Shown: positions 35,119-45,167 of the stretch, piece by piece
Layout: the number at the start of each line of letters is the position of its first letter
Numbering within the stretch: position 1 is the stretch's first letter
Assembly (NCBI RefSeq): GCF_030160715.1
Contig: NZ_BSOW01000033.1
Coordinates: 33,585-97,584 of the forward strand
From: Bradyrhizobium iriomotense
Lineage (GTDB): Bacteria > Pseudomonadota > Alphaproteobacteria > Rhizobiales > Xanthobacteraceae
DNA: 64,000 bases
Direction of reading: 5' to 3'
Translations under genes and position numbers: made by a program
Notes under the pieces: generated by a model
The model's database searches: none
What the model saw: the letters and a program-made list of their open reading frames with translations, nothing else
What the model was told of the DNA's origin: nothing

Positions 35119-36515
35119 CTGCATCGGCTTCGGAAATGGATGGCTACGCGACGATCCCCGAGCCAAACCTCATTTTCGCCGGTAACGGTTTTGACAAGCA
35201 TCCCCTCCGTGGCCTCCGGCAGCACGGCCCCTATAGCCTACCTCTCGGTATCCCGACGCGGGTACGGCTGGCCCTACTGGCTCCGAAGGAGTTGCTGCCG
35301 AAGCTGGACCGACTCCTGCGCGAACTGGGGGGCTCGGCGCGACCACGTGAGGCGCTCAACTACTACCCGGAGTATCCGGGTTTCGAGCCGCTGTTCCGTA
35401 CGCCGCTCGTCGCCGAGAAAACACGCCGGTTCGAAATGCCGGAGGATCTCAACCGGCTTGCGCTTGAGGGTAATCGCAACGAGCTCGCGCGTCAGATCTT
35501 CGATGCGATCGGCAAACTCACGCTGCACCGCGCCGAGTTCGACGTGCTGCTCATGTATCTGCCGAATTCCTGGGAAGCCTGCTTCGAGTCGCCCGGCTTT
35601 GATCTGCACGACTTCCTCAAGGCCTTCTGCGCACCAACCCGGATTCCGATCCAGATTGTCCTTGGGAGCGCTCTCCTGCACAAATGCCGTGCGAATGTAA
35701 TGTGGGGCCTGAGCGTGGCACTCTACGCAAAGGCTGGCGGTATTCCTTGGAAGCTCGCCGGTCTCAATTCGGATGAGGCCTATATCGGCATCAGCTACGC
35801 GATGAAAAAAGGGAGCGACGGGACGGACTACACGACCTGCTGTAGTCAGGTCTTCGCCCCGGACGGCACCGGATTTCAGTTTGTCGCCTATGATACCAAG
35901 AGCTTCACCCAGGACCGGCGTGGTAATCCGTACCTCGACTACAACGAGATGTTGGCCGTCATGTCCCGCAGCCTGGAAATCTAGCAGAGTGGGCACTCCG
36001 GCCGTCCTCCTAAGAAGGTCACGGTCCACAAGAATACCCCCTTTAAGGAAGAGGAACTCCTGGGAACGCTCGACGCGTTCAGCGATCGAACGGATGTCGA
36101 GCTCGTGCAGATTGTAAAATCATCGAGCTGGATGGCGCTCGCCTATGGCGATAACAAACGTGCTTCCGGTTACCCCCTTCTCCGCGGGACGCACCTGCCC
36201 GTGACTTCCGATGCAGCGTTTTTTTGGTCACAAGGCAGCGTGAACGGCGTCCACATGACGGCATCCAAGCCGGTCTACAAGGAGGGGAATCTCAAGCCAA
36301 TTCCCTCCCCGCTCCTGCTGAAGCGATTTACGGGAGCGGGAGGATGGCACGATACCTGTGCCGGAATTCTTGGACTCACGAAAATGGATTGGAATAACAA
36401 TACGCTCTACAAAAAATTGCCGGTGACGCTCGAATATTCCCAGCGCTTCGCCCGAATTATCCCGCAAAATCCAAATATGGTCGACGACGTGTTCGATTTC
36501 CGGAACTTTATGTAG
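35115..36515 (+). pseudogene. short prokaryotic Argonaute (MID-PIWI) interrupted by one in-frame amber codon
   Basis: From ATG 35115 the frame reads MTASASEMDGYATIPEPNLI and FAGNGFDKHPLRGLRQHGPY, a typical short pAgo start, through the MID domain to ...MSRSLEI and TAG at 35982-35984. The same frame continues QSGHSGRPPKKVTVHKNTPF and runs without another stop to 36515, where it ends DVFDFRNFM, the usual pAgo C-terminus. Read through it has about 466 codons. The stop lies in the PIWI domain, where a tyrosine codon is the likely ancestor (TAC/TAT to TAG). Without suppression the SIR2 partner would lack a full sensor. Confidence 0.85.
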
Positions 36516-36563
36516 GATTGGCGCAATAGCACCCCAACCAGCTTAGATCGCCCAGCAAACGGC

Positions 36564-36800
36564 TCATACTTTGCCGGCATTGGGGAATAAGGGCGTCGGC
36601 TTCAGCCTTGTGGACATTTGCGCGGCAATCATAGGTTCTAACGCCTCGTCGCTTGCCCAAACGAAGCGCCTCGCGCGGCTCACGACGAAATCATTCACAT
36701 GAGCAACGATTTTCCCCGAACCGGCCGCTCGCAATTTCTCAAAGCTGGCATCCTCGTTTGCTGCTGCGAAGATCCTTGTTGGGCTAAGGGGATGTGACAT
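36564..36800 (-). pseudogene. unrecognised C-terminal-type protein fragment
   Basis: The minus frame reads SPTRIFAAANEDASFEKLRA, AGSGKIVAHVNDFVVSRARR and FVWASDEALEPMIAAQM..., ending at 36564. The composition is that of a real protein C-terminus. There is no credible start: the ATG at 36800 lies in sequence that, in another frame, belongs to an integrase. I do not recognise the family with confidence. It is probably a fragment fused to the integrase debris by deletion. Confidence 0.45.
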
Positions 36801-36955
36801 TTGTCATCGCCTCGTATTGGGCGAACAGATCGGACAGCCGGAACGCGGGTTTCTTTACAGTTCCCAGAAGTGCCGCCCGAGCCTCTTTGTCGTTTTGCAG
36901 CGCGGTTCGCTACCAGGGCCTCCAGACGCTCCACCAAGCTGCTGGACTCCACCTA
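36784..36955 (-). pseudogene. N-terminal fragment of a tyrosine-type phage integrase
   Basis: One minus frame reads SSSLVERLEALVANR; after a one-base-class shift the other reads DKEARAALLGTVKKPAFRLS and DLFAQYEAMT. Together these match the SAM-like N-terminus of a family of rhizobial site-specific integrases (ERL.ALV..R......LLG......LS.LF..YEAM). No catalytic domain remains. Its place next to the short Argonaute suggests an old mobile-element edge. Confidence 0.6.
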
Positions 36956-36988
36956 CCCCTAACCAGTCCTACCGAGTTGAAGTTGATC

Positions 36989-37829
36989 TCACAAAGACTG
37001 ATATGTCGAATGCAGCCTGTGCTGGGAAACTACCTTCGACATCTGACGTGCGATCTCAACTGTGATCGGGCTCAGTTTAGCCTCGACTCTCTTAGGCGTC
37101 CAATTGGCCTTCGAAGCTGCGATGTTGACAGCAGCTACAACTTTGTTGTCGTAGCCAAACACCGGCGCGGCCGTCGAGATGTCGCCAGGTATCGCTTCCT
37201 GATCGGTTATGGCGAAGCCTTTTTGACGCACTCTCTCCAATTGCTTGAGTAAATTTTGCCGATTGGTGGGGACCGTACGAAGAATTTTGTTGGTTGAGGC
37301 GGGCTCGAGGTTCGCCAGGATCGCGCGCCCTGGGGCCGTGGCGAACGCAGGAAAGCGCGTGCCGATCGGTACGTAGGAACTCATCACGTTTTTGCCGGGA
37401 ACACGAGAGATAAATATAATGTCGGAGCCATCGAGCTCTGTCAGATTGACCGTCTCCTGCGATCGTCTATTGGCCTCGAGCAGGTACGGGAAAGTTGCTT
37501 CGACTATGGAATTGCTGCGCACGCAGGCATTTCCAATATCCAAAGCCCTCGCTGACAGCGAATATTGCCGCGTCGTTTCGCTCTGGTTTAGGTATCTGAG
37601 CGCTCGCAACGTGTAGAGCACCCGCTGGGTTGCACTCTTGTTCAACCCAGATGCTTCCGAGACTTCCACGAGTGTCATCGGCCGAGGATTGGCACAGAAG
37701 GTAGCGAGGATCAGTAGCCCTTTCTCGAGGGTTCCGAGATAAAGCCGTTCGTCAATGTCGGCCTTCGCGAATGGAGCGGGCGAATTGAGCCCAGCCCTGC
37801 TCTTTTTTCTTGATGTCGAGCATCATCAT
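36989..37829 (-). pseudogene. IclR-family regulator, N-terminus out of frame at an A6 run
   Basis: The ATG cluster at 37821-37829 starts MMMLDIKKK. After six A residues (plus-strand T run 37803-37808) the reading frame is wrong and soon ends. The frame one base over continues SRAGLNSPAPFAKADIDERL, YLGTLEKGLLIL and the whole IclR protein to 36989: winged HTH (MTLVEVSEASGLNKSATQRV) then ligand domain (TAPGRAILANL, ISTAAPVFGYDNKVVAAVNI). Removing one A restores a full protein parallel to the paralogue at 55009. As written, only an HTH-less product could start at 37678. It lies divergent from the aldo/keto reductase. Confidence 0.8.
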
Positions 37830-38399
37830 TATCAATCCTTACAGGGTTGGGATCCTGCACATTGCTTTCAATGCGAATGTAAAGTCCAATTCCCGATACA
37901 AGCAGATTCTGCGCCAGAGGTCCCATCCTTGACTGGCTCGAGAAGGGTTGACGGATTTGGGATTGAACGTACTTGCTCCTATACAAGCCCTCCATGCCAG
38001 CGCACGATCGAGGATATGACGGTCTACAGCTTGTCTCCTACGATGCTGGCGGGAAGCGATAGGCCGGCCGTTGGGCGGCGAATCCGCGCGTCTGACGCGC
38101 GGATGCTTGAGGACGCCCAGCGCTCCACTATCGAGCCCCCTTCCGCCCTCGCGGCATCGATTGCTAGCATCGTCTAAGCACCGAAGGACAACCCGATTAC
38201 CGACGCCCGTCAACTACCGAAACAAGTAGGTGGCTCGGATGGCGGGCGTATGCCAATGAGTTCCGGTTGATAGAGAAGCAAGTTAGCTGTCCCCTGTAGA
38301 ATTCGGACATGAAAAATCGAGCGCGATGCGCAATCGCCAATCCCAAGTGGCCACGTTCGCGTTGATGCGACGCTCAAATATCCAACCGAGAGAGCGACG
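37830..38399. other. intergenic region between the broken iclR and the aldo/keto reductase
   Basis: No gene is supported in these 570 bases. Overlapping frames on both strands lack start signals and family similarity. It should hold the divergent promoters of the two flanking genes. Confidence 0.5.
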
Positions 38400-39206
38400 A
38401 TGTATGTTGTCAATGCGAACGGCGCTTGTATTCCCGGCATCGGGATCGGCACTTGGAAGCTGCAGGGGCGCATCTGCGCGCGCATTGTCGAGCAAGCGCT
38501 CGAAATCGGGTATCGCCATATCGACACCGCCCAGTCGTATGAGAACGAGTCCGAAGTCGGCGAAGGCCTGCATGCTTCCGGCGTAAAGCGCGAGGAGGTG
38601 TTCCTGACTACCAAGGTCAACAGCATCTACTTCGCGTCGGGCGATTTGGAACGCTCGGCCGAAGAGAGCTTAGTGCGACTGCGGCAACCCTACGTCGATC
38701 TGTTGCTGTTGCATCGTCCCAACCCTTCCATTCCGCTCGCGGAAACGCTTGGTGCGCTCGCCCATGCCAAGCGGCGCGGACTGACCAGGCATATCGGGGT
38801 ATCCAATTTTAATGTCGGTTTGGTCGAGGAGGCGGTCAAAATTTGTCCCGAGCCGCTCGTCTGCAATCAGGTGGAATATCACCCTTATCTCGATCAGCCG
38901 AATTTGAAAGTTGCCTGCAACCAAGCAGGCCTCGCGATCGTGGCCTACAGCCCCATTGCCATGGGCAAGATCAATAATGACGAAACGTTGGAGCAAATCG
39001 GGCGCTTGTATCGCAAGACTCCCGCTCAGATCTCCCTGCGCTGGTTGGTGCAACAGGGCGCCGTTGTGATCCCGCGGACCTCTCGTCCCGAGCGGCTATC
39101 GGAGAACATCAATATTTTGGATTTCCAGCTCACCGTTGCTGAAATGGACCGGATCTATCAGCTCGGCAGCCCTGAAGGTCGTATTCACCTGGGGTCGTTC
39201 GTCTGA
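38400..39206 (+). CDS. aldo/keto reductase
   Basis: 268 residues, a typical single-domain AKR. The catalytic tetrad is Asp42 (HIDTAQSY), Tyr47, Lys72 (LTTKV) and His105 (LLLLHRPN). GVSNFN and the NADPH-binding VIPRTSRPERLSENI are also present. It reduces aldehydes or ketones with NAD(P)H, as in 2,5-diketo-gluconate reductase-like enzymes. It is divergent from the frameshifted iclR, which may once have controlled it, and 585 bases upstream of the split transketolase on the same strand. Confidence 0.9.
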   Translation: MYVVNANGACIPGIGIGTWKLQGRICARIVEQALEIGYRHIDTAQSYENESEVGEGLHASGVKREEVFLTTKVNSIYFASGDLERSAEESLVRLRQPYVDLLLLHRPNPSIPLAETLGALAHAKRRGLTRHIGVSNFNVGLVEEAVKICPEPLVCNQVEYHPYLDQPNLKVACNQAGLAIVAYSPIAMGKINNDETLEQIGRLYRKTPAQISLRWLVQQGAVVIPRTSRPERLSENINILDFQLTVAEMDRIYQLGSPEGRIHLGSFV

Positions 39207-39477
39207 AGTCGAAATCATCGCGATTAGCCAGCTTCCAATCGGTCCAATGCGGAATCAACGACAGACTGCTATCCGGCAAAACGGTGTAGAGCCAGTGGTT
39301 GGTGCGACGCTTAATGGTGCCCGATCACGCCCAACATACGACCTTCGAATGCGCGACACTTGCGCGTGATCACCACCGAAACCCACAATATTATGGCGAT
39401 GGGCAGTATGTGGCCGCTTCCTTCGACAGCATCGACCGGGACCGTTGCTCAAGCTGTCGTAAACATACTGATCCTAG

Positions 39478-39645
39478 GTGTTGCACCATATTGGGCGCTG
39501 GTTGAAGGCGCTGCGATGCGGCACGACGGCGTTCCCGGGGAGTGGAAAGAGGGTATGCCACAAGGAGGGCTATCAACCCTCTCCCGGCGACCTATTCCTG
39601 CACTACGCATTCGATCCAGTACCTCCTCATGCAGCTACGAAGATA
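39478..39645 (+). mobile_element. group II intron reverse transcriptase remnant
   Basis: Across two frames the plus strand reads HHIGRWLKA, then RHDGVPGEWKEGMPQGGLST, then DLFLHYAFDP. In order these match the E-x-GTPQGG...SPLLANLYLHYAFD core of group II intron maturases, with frameshifts and a small deletion between them. Nothing else of the intron is seen nearby, and the remainder of 39207-39790 holds no supported gene. Confidence 0.6.
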
Positions 39646-39790
39646 AATCCGACCGTCACTTGACCGCCAGCGCTCTGAAACGAGGAAGCCATCTGACGCG
39701 AACGTCGATTGCGAGCATTAGCCTCTCAAATAGCGTAGGTGCGACGGCAAGCCGAAAAACGCAACGATAGCCGACTGAAGAGGAGCCGAC

Positions 39791-40624
39791 ATGAACCAAG
39801 GCGCAACTGTCGATCAGCAATCAGCGAGAGCAGCCGACCTTGATAACCGATCGAAGGCGATACGTCGGAGAATACTCGAGGTGCTCGCCGCGCGGCAAGT
39901 TGCCGGGCATGTCGGTCCATCATTCTCAATAGTTGAGATTCTTCTTGTGCTGTACGACGAATTTGTCCGACTTCCACAAGATCCGGCGGAAATGGATGAC
40001 CGCGACCGCTTCATTCTTAGCAAAGGGCACGGCTGCCTCGCGCTCTACGCCGTGCTTGAGGACAAGGGTCTAATATCACCGCAGAAACTAAATCAGTTTT
40101 GTTCGGTTGGCTGCGAACTTGGCCTTCTTCCGGAGCAAAATGCCCCCTACGGCATCGAGGCCACCACAGGGGCGCTGGGTCATGGGCTGCCGATAGCCGT
40201 CGGTATGGCGCTAGCGGCGCGAATCACCGAGAGGCACTTTCACGTCTATGTTCTGGTCGGCGATGGAGAGTTAAATGAGGGTGCAAACTGGGAGGCGGCG
40301 TTCCACGCTGTGAAGCACCGACTGTCCAACCTTACCGTATTGGTTGATCGAAACGGCCAACAGTGCAATGGGCCAGCAGAGAACGTCCTGCCCATGCCAT
40401 TCATGCCGGCACTGTGGCGTGAAATTGGTTTTGACGTTCGTCATGTCCCGGGGCACGACCGTCGCGCTATTCGGGAGGCACTGCGGTTTCCATTATCTGC
40501 TCAGCGTCCAAGAGTAGTCATCTGTGAGACGCTAAAAGGAAAAGGACTGGGAGAGTTCGAAGGAAGTGGCGAATGGCATTATAGACGAGTACCGTCGATC
40601 AGCGCAGTCGCGTCTCTATTGTGA
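39791..40624 (+). CDS. transketolase, N-terminal (TPP-binding) subunit
   Basis: 277 residues, the size of the first subunit of two-gene transketolases. The TPP/Mg motif runs from GDGE (157-160) to Asn188 (LVDRN). SKGHGCLALYAVL and GALGHGLPIAVGMALA are the other conserved blocks. SD aggag precedes the ATG. The second subunit follows after 34 bases. Such split enzymes transfer ketol units in pentose metabolism or in biosynthetic gene clusters; with an aldo/keto reductase and an asparagine synthase nearby, specialised sugar or amino-acid metabolism is possible. Confidence 0.9.
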   Translation: MNQGATVDQQSARAADLDNRSKAIRRRILEVLAARQVAGHVGPSFSIVEILLVLYDEFVRLPQDPAEMDDRDRFILSKGHGCLALYAVLEDKGLISPQKLNQFCSVGCELGLLPEQNAPYGIEATTGALGHGLPIAVGMALAARITERHFHVYVLVGDGELNEGANWEAAFHAVKHRLSNLTVLVDRNGQQCNGPAENVLPMPFMPALWREIGFDVRHVPGHDRRAIREALRFPLSAQRPRVVICETLKGKGLGEFEGSGEWHYRRVPSISAVASLL

Positions 40625-40658
40625 ATGTCGTTTTTCTGATCGACTTGAGAGGTAGATC

Positions 40659-41570
40659 ATGCGTGGGACATACCGCAAAACGCTCCAGCAATTGGCGACA
40701 AGCGATATGCGGATTGTGGCGGTTGGGTGCGATCTAACCTACAATAGCATGAGCGAATTCAGGGCCGCTTTTCCGAATCGTTCTTTCATGGAGGGCATCG
40801 CAGAGCAATATGTGGTTGGTATGGCAGCCGGACTTGCAGGAGGCGGTTTGATTCCCTACGTCGAGCTTGTTGCGGCGTTCGGTACGAGAAGAGCGTTCGA
40901 GCAACTCTTCGTCGACATAGGTCTGCAGCGACTTCCGGTGCGAATCGTCGGAACTGGAGGGGGCTTAAGCTGTACTGAGTTTGGTCCGACCCACACGGCT
41001 CTTGATGATCTCGCTCTCCTACGTCAAGTTCCGAATATGGCAATACTCGCACCGCGATCCAATCGCGAGTTACGGCATCTGCTATCATCCACGATCGAGT
41101 GGGATGGGCCACTATATATTCGTCTGGGTGGTGACACTGCTGATAGTGACCGAGGCCCATTGGGAGAGTTAGGACGTGCATGTCGGCTGCGAGATGGCAA
41201 AGGAGCTTTGATTGCATCGACCGGAATTGTGAGTTCGACCATATTCGACATCGAAGAAATGTTGGCTAAAGGTGGACTTGATCCCGAGGTGCTTCATTTT
41301 CCGACGCTCAGTCCATTTGATTCCGAGGCTCTTTGCGAGGCCGCCAGACAGGCCTCCTGTGTCGTCGTTGTCGAGGAGCATAATCGGGATGGCGGACTAG
41401 GGAGTATAGTCCTCGAGACTCTGGCCGATGCGAGGATCTTACGGTTCACGACCAGGATCGGTACCAGGTTTGACCCGAAGTTGAACTATGGCACTTATCA
41501 TGAAGCCACCGTCAACTTTGGCCTTCGTGGGCCGGCTCTAGCTGACGCAATCTTGGCGGCTTGCAGTTAG
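40659..41570 (+). CDS. transketolase, C-terminal subunit
   Basis: 303 residues. It begins with the pyrimidine-binding domain (MRGTYRKTLQQLATSDMRIV; FMEGIAEQYVVGMAAGLAGG, with the catalytic-type Glu of GIAEQ that activates TPP) and ends with the transketolase C-terminal domain (ALIASTGIVSSTIFDIEEML; VVVVEEHNRDGGLGSIVLE). It forms the active site with the upstream subunit. It is the last gene before a 1-kb gap. Confidence 0.9.
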   Translation: MRGTYRKTLQQLATSDMRIVAVGCDLTYNSMSEFRAAFPNRSFMEGIAEQYVVGMAAGLAGGGLIPYVELVAAFGTRRAFEQLFVDIGLQRLPVRIVGTGGGLSCTEFGPTHTALDDLALLRQVPNMAILAPRSNRELRHLLSSTIEWDGPLYIRLGGDTADSDRGPLGELGRACRLRDGKGALIASTGIVSSTIFDIEEMLAKGGLDPEVLHFPTLSPFDSEALCEAARQASCVVVVEEHNRDGGLGSIVLETLADARILRFTTRIGTRFDPKLNYGTYHEATVNFGLRGPALADAILAACS

Positions 41571-42581
41571 GTCGCCGGCGCGCGTTGAGATTCATGGTAT
41601 GCCGATCGATCCTATCGATGAGCAACTGTCACACTCCCGCTGCGCAGCAATAGGATTCTAGCAAAGTTCATTGATTCGGCGTCCACATGTGACTACGTTG
41701 ATTGCGCGCTATGACACGTTACATTGTAAGCCGCCGGTGCAGGCAAATGACCAAACGTTGCTGTTATCGCCCCGCCATAGGCGAGGACTCAGCAGGTTTG
41801 GTTAGCGACGAATACGCCGGCTGCGCGCGACGCCTTGAGCGGCGAAAGCAGAAGCCTCAAAATCGAGGTCAATTTTGAACGCCTATCGGAAAGCCCGGCC
41901 CGCACGAACCGCGACTGCTACTTCCCTCGTCGATGAGTGCGCCCCGCTATCCCTGCAGCAAAGATCGGCTTGTCTCGATTAACAAGCAATCGACGTGAAC
42001 GGGGACTTGGTCATTTGGAACAGCTGTCGCAACGAACCGATGATGAATAGCTTCAGATGATCGTGCTCTTTCCAGGCCAGAACGCTCCGAGCTTTGCGAA
42101 AATCAAATCAGGCCGGCGCGATCATGACCGCAGACTTACCGGACAACACACAGAAATAATGCCCCTTGCACCCCGCGGTACATCGGCCATTAGGCTTGCG
42201 CGCGTGGTCGAGGCGCTCAGGATTTATTTGTAGTTCGCCAAATGAACGAAACCAAAACGCCTTCGCTGCTTCAACGATAGAGCCATGAACGCAGCGTGAC
42301 GATCCGTGGATGTTGGTACTCCTGTTTGACACAGATCGGATCGCTAACCCAAAAGTGTGGCATCGCGCGTTAGCGTTCGAACGGCAGAACAATGGACGCG
42401 ACTACCAAAATAGGTCGGTGCGTATTGCGTAGTGTCGCGCTAGGCCACGGCATGTAGGAACAAGCCGTCACGATTCATCAAGTTTCTCGAGTTGGACCGA
42501 AGATGGGGCATGAAGGATTCTCACCTATTCGCGCTGGCTGTATGGCCCAAGTCGCGCATAGTTACATAGGCAGAGCAAGAT
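41571..42581. other. 1-kb stretch without a supported gene
   Basis: The longest frame (42108-42392, minus) is rich in rare-looking runs and matches nothing known to me. No tRNA, repeat or strong hairpin was seen. The promoter of the asparagine synthase should lie at the right end; a loose GG-N10-GC spacing (tggcccaagtcgcgc, about 42544) is too weak to call a sigma-54 site. Confidence 0.45.
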
Positions 42582-44423
42582 ATGTGCGGCATCTGTGGAT
42601 GGGTTGATTTCCATCGCGATCTAGGAGCTCCCGACGCGCGACGGGAGCTTGCCGACATGACGGCCTCAATGGCTTACCGCGGTCCCGACGACGAGGGCAC
42701 GTGGATAGACGGAGTTGTAGCGCTTGGACACAGGCGTCTGGCGATCATCGACGTCGACGGCGGTGGCCAGCCGATGACGCTCCAGGAGGACGGCCGGCCC
42801 GCGTTGGTTCTGGTTTATACCGGAGAGACTTACAATTACCGCGAGCTGCGCGGACGGCTCGCCGCCCTGGGCCATCGATTTGATACGAGCAGTGACACTG
42901 AGGTGGTGCTGCACGCCCACCGTGAGTGGGGTCGCCGAGACCCCCGCGCCGCCGTGAACGAACTCAACGGGATGTTCGCCTACGCACTTTGGGACACCGC
43001 CAACCGTGAACTGCTTCTCGTGCGAGACCGGCTCGGCGTCAAGCCGCTTTACTACTACCCCACTAAGCACGGCGTGTTGTTCGGCTCCGAGCCGAAGGCG
43101 ATCCTCGCCAATGGTCTTGCGGAACGAGCCATGGATGCCGACGGGCTTCGTCGCACCCTATGCACGGTTGCCGAGCCGGGCAACACCGTATTCTGCGGCA
43201 TGCGTGAGGTACGGCCCGGCCACATCGCCCGAGTGACCCGCGACGGCATCCAGCAGATAGCCTATTGGCAGCTCACCGACAGCGGGCACACAGACGACGT
43301 GCCTACCACCGTTCGTCGCGTCCGCGAGCTGCTCGAGGACACGATCCAGCGGCAGCTCATCGCCGACGTGCCGCTGTGCACGCTCTTGTCGGGCGGGCTT
43401 GACTCTTCCGCGCTAACGGCACTGGCCGCGCGTTTCAATGATAAACCGATCCGGTCCTTCGCCCTCGACTTCGTCGGCTATACCAACAACTTTATCCCCG
43501 GCCCGATGTGCGGCACACCCGACGGCCCGTATGTACAGGAGGTCGCAAAGTTCGTTGGTACAGACCACACGGACATCACTCTGTCTGCGGACGAACTCAT
43601 GGACCAGAGCGTACGGGCCGCCACCCTCCGAGCCCGCGACCTGCCCTTGACCAGCGGCGACCTCGATAGCTCGCAATATCTGCTGTTTCGGGCGATCCGG
43701 CAGCACTCGACGGTTGCCCTATCCGGAGAGTCGGCCGACGAGATTTTCGGCGGTTACCCGGAGTTCCACGATTCCGCGAACGTTCAGGCCGACACATTTC
43801 CTTGGTACGGCAGCGGTCCGTACGTCAACGATACCAGCCGGCAGTACCTAGACCCCGGGCTCCTCGAGAAGCTCGACCTCCCCGGCTACGTCGACGGGCA
43901 GTACCGCACGGCACTTGCAGAAGTTCCTCCCTTGATCGGACCGGCCTCGGCCGATCCGCACGAGCGACGCATGCGCGAGGTCTGCTACCTTTATCTCACG
44001 CGCCACCTGCCAACGTTGCTCGACCGCAAGGACCGGATGAGCATGGCGTCGGGTCTTGAGGTCCGCGTCCCATACTGCGACCACCGCGTCGTTGAATACG
44101 TGTTCGGCACCCCATGGGCCCACAAGACTTTCGATGGGCGCGAGAAGAGTCTGCTGCGGGCCGCCACCGCAGACCTGCTGCCGGAGTCGGTGGTGCGGCG
44201 AGTTAAGAGCGCGTATCCGACCATCCAGGATCCGAGCTATGACCGCAGATTATCCACCTGGTTCGCTACGCTGCTGAACGACCGCAATGCGGCAGTGGCA
44301 CCGCTGCTGTCGGTCGAAAACTCCCGCGCGCTACTCAACGCGCGCAAGAACGTCAGGGGGGTGGAGCGTATCCTGGCTCTCCAGGACTTCCTGACCAACT
44401 ACAACGTGAGCCTTAGGATCTGA
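42582..44423 (+). CDS. asnB: glutamine-hydrolysing asparagine synthase
   Basis: 613 residues. Cys2 after Met is the class II glutamine amidotransferase nucleophile (MCGICGWV), and MAYRGPDDEG and GHRRLAIIDV follow. The synthetase domain has the ATP-pyrophosphatase loop LLSGGLDSSALTALA (SGGLDSS at 270-276) and ALSGESADEIFGGYPEFH. In the glutaminase pocket the usual NGE(I/V)YN reads TGETYN, as in actinobacterial AsnB. The gene is distinctly richer in GC third positions (GTC, CTC, CGC) than its neighbours, pointing to transfer from an actinobacterium. It makes asparagine, or amidates another carboxylate in a biosynthetic pathway. Confidence 0.93.
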   Translation: MCGICGWVDFHRDLGAPDARRELADMTASMAYRGPDDEGTWIDGVVALGHRRLAIIDVDGGGQPMTLQEDGRPALVLVYTGETYNYRELRGRLAALGHRFDTSSDTEVVLHAHREWGRRDPRAAVNELNGMFAYALWDTANRELLLVRDRLGVKPLYYYPTKHGVLFGSEPKAILANGLAERAMDADGLRRTLCTVAEPGNTVFCGMREVRPGHIARVTRDGIQQIAYWQLTDSGHTDDVPTTVRRVRELLEDTIQRQLIADVPLCTLLSGGLDSSALTALAARFNDKPIRSFALDFVGYTNNFIPGPMCGTPDGPYVQEVAKFVGTDHTDITLSADELMDQSVRAATLRARDLPLTSGDLDSSQYLLFRAIRQHSTVALSGESADEIFGGYPEFHDSANVQADTFPWYGSGPYVNDTSRQYLDPGLLEKLDLPGYVDGQYRTALAEVPPLIGPASADPHERRMREVCYLYLTRHLPTLLDRKDRMSMASGLEVRVPYCDHRVVEYVFGTPWAHKTFDGREKSLLRAATADLLPESVVRRVKSAYPTIQDPSYDRRLSTWFATLLNDRNAAVAPLLSVENSRALLNARKNVRGVERILALQDFLTNYNVSLRI

Positions 44424-44675
44424 GGCGGAACGCCCGACTTTACAAAGACGTGATGACGTAAATCTCCAGATCAGGTCTCCTGCATTTCTGTTAGTTGCGA
44501 AGTAGCGGCAAGCCGCAGTTTCTTGTCCCCCGTGGCGGGACGGTCGCAATCACACCGTCGGAGCTGATCGGATTGCGGAGCCGGAATGATCGCGGGTGAC
44601 GAGGATCGTCAACCGGGACTTCGGCCGTTGCTGATCGGTTGTTGGCGCATGAGCAATGATGCGCAATGACCCCCA

Positions 44676-45167
44676 TCAAAGATTGCTTAGGCTATCGTAG
44701 GCAGGAGTCTCAACTGGAACAGCAAAGCCAGCTTTGACCCGATCCAATACGACCATCGTCTTAAAGCATTTGATGTCCGGGTTCTTATAGAAGAAGCGTC
44801 TAGTGAACTGCTCATAATCCTCCATGGTACGTGCGGTAACGTATAGAATAAAGTCAGCATCGCCAGTCACGTAGAATCCGTTGACGACTTCAGCCGAAGA
44901 TTTGATGTCCTTCTTAAACCGGTCAATTATATCCGAGCGCTCCCGCTCCATTGTAACCAACACAAGCATTTGGATTGGTCTGCCAACAGCCCTTGGCGAA
45001 ACGATTGAGACATCGGCTTCGATGAAGCCGTCCGAGCGGAGCCTCTTGAGTCGCCGCTGACATGCTGTGGCAGAAAGCCCCGCCAGTTCACTCATCACAT
45101 CGGAAGTTAGGCGGTTGTTCTTTTGCACGATCTCGAGGATTCGCGCGTCTACCCGATCGTATCGCAT
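44676..45167 (-). CDS. Lrp/AsnC-family regulator
   Basis: 163 residues from ATG 45167 (ggag nearby; an upstream in-frame start at 45218 is less likely). HTH: RILEIVQKNNRLTSDVMSEL and AGLSATACQRRLKRLRSDGF. Effector (RAM) domain: VNGFYVTGDADFILYVTART and DIKCFKTMVVLDRVK. Members sense amino acids and control nearby catabolic or transport genes. It lies on the strand of, and downstream of, the amidase operon, convergent with asnB, so either could be a target. Confidence 0.9.
   Translation of the reverse strand: MRYDRVDARILEIVQKNNRLTSDVMSELAGLSATACQRRLKRLRSDGFIEADVSIVSPRAVGRPIQMLVLVTMERERSDIIDRFKKDIKSSAEVVNGFYVTGDADFILYVTARTMEDYEQFTRRFFYKNPDIKCFKTMVVLDRVKAGFAVPVETPAYDSLSNL

Noticed and set aside
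41571..42581. nod box, NifA site or tRNA in the 1-kb gap
   Set aside because: I looked for the nod-box pattern, TGT-N10-ACA and tRNA arm sequences and found no convincing match.
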